Shown here piece by piece: positions 63,592 to 64,000 of a stretch of DNA of 64,000 nucleotides; positions within the stretch are counted from its first letter, which is position 1, and the number at the start of each line of letters is the position of its first letter. Made by a program: the position numbers and the translations under genes. The notes under the pieces were generated by a model that searched no databases, was not told the origin of the DNA, and worked only from the letters and a program-made list of their open reading frames with translations. Source of the stretch: Echinococcus granulosus (lineage: Eukaryota; Platyhelminthes; Cestoda; Cyclophyllidea; Taeniidae); assembly GCF_000524195.1 (NCBI RefSeq), contig NW_020170415.1, positions 1-64,000 of the forward strand. Reading direction: 5' to 3'.

Positions 63592-64000
63592 AAGCCAAGA
63601 ATATGCTGACGTCAACTTGGATGATAACAATCTTTTTTGCAGTTCTTTACATTTTTCACCCAATTAGTGTTTTGAGAAGCTGAGCTACGTACGCTAAAGC
63701 AATTCAAAGGACGCTTTAAGAGCTTGAGTGTAGCCTTGTGAATGTAATTGGGGTTTATAACTGCTCTGCTGCGTAAACACCGACTGGGAGGACAAATTTA
63801 GTTACACGACCATAAAGGTCGAGGCTAGAGGCGGTCATTCGGTTGGTTAATCTCATAATGTCTTTCAAAATTCTTTTCCAAAGAAGGGAGCAAGATGTAT
63901 TAGCAACACGATTTTGATGGGAACTTGAATTGGTAAGCAATTGAAAACGCATAAATTTTGGAGAGTTTGTTTTGCCTGTACGAAAAACGCTCACTTCCGG
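63592..64000. other. Right-hand flank
   Basis: This is the 3' flank of the NDRG gene. A minus-strand frame at 63755-63994 has no ATG-supported start I trust and no recognisable motif. Confidence 0.35.

Overview
The window is metazoan nuclear DNA, most likely from a flatworm and probably a tapeworm (taeniid-like cestode). Every recognisable gene is an intron-containing animal gene: ONECUT cut-homeobox factor, NUP35, FGD-type RhoGEF, SIRT2, tetraspanin, PSMB3, NDRG, endophilin and mitochondrial HSP70. Most genes carry introns of only about 31-49 nt, a size class well known from cestodes. The spacers are littered with a short non-coding LTR-like repeat that resembles terminal-repeat retrotransposons in miniature (TRIMs), which have been described in taeniid tapeworms. 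The species call is inference; no sequence search was possible.

Layout. 2.6-8.7 kb (-): an endophilin-A-like BAR-SH3 gene rebuilt from ten short exons. 8.9-9.8 kb (+): a possible small two-exon gene of unknown function. 10.3-11.8 kb (+): NUP35/Nup53 nucleoporin. 12.6-21.9 kb (+): an FGD-family DH-PH-FYVE-PH exchange factor with long introns. 24.1-24.6 kb (-): ATP synthase subunit c. 25-28.6 kb: TRIM-like copies. 29.2-30.7 kb (+): proteasome subunit beta-3, convergent with a tetraspanin at 31.1-32.6 kb (-). 33.7-36.5 kb (+): SIRT2-type deacetylase. 39.1-41.7 kb (+): ONECUT. 41.7-49.4 kb: largely gene-poor, with one possible orphan gene end and more repeat copies. 49.4-50.3 kb (-): an orphan protein divergent from mitochondrial HSP70 (51.2-53.3 kb, +). 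53.3-60.6 kb: a dense repeat cluster. 60.6-63.6 kb (+): an NDRG-family alpha/beta-hydrolase-fold gene.

The genes are unrelated housekeeping, signalling and transcription genes; I see no operon, phage, CRISPR or bacterial feature. Exon joins were chosen by GT/AG sites, phase compatibility and family conservation. Where the summed exons form one open frame and the product has the family length (PSMB3 205 aa, SIRT2 333 aa, HSP70 649 aa, NDRG 313 aa, tetraspanin 273 aa, NUP35 381 aa, endophilin 338 aa, ONECUT 791 aa, FGD about 900 aa) the models are strong. First exons and 5' ends are the least certain parts.

The observations most worth checking are the TRIM-like repeat family and its cluster, the FYVE domain lacking its eighth zinc ligand, the start-codon/splice-acceptor arrangements that hint at trans-splicing, the orphan gene beside HSP70, and the candidate exons outside recognised genes.
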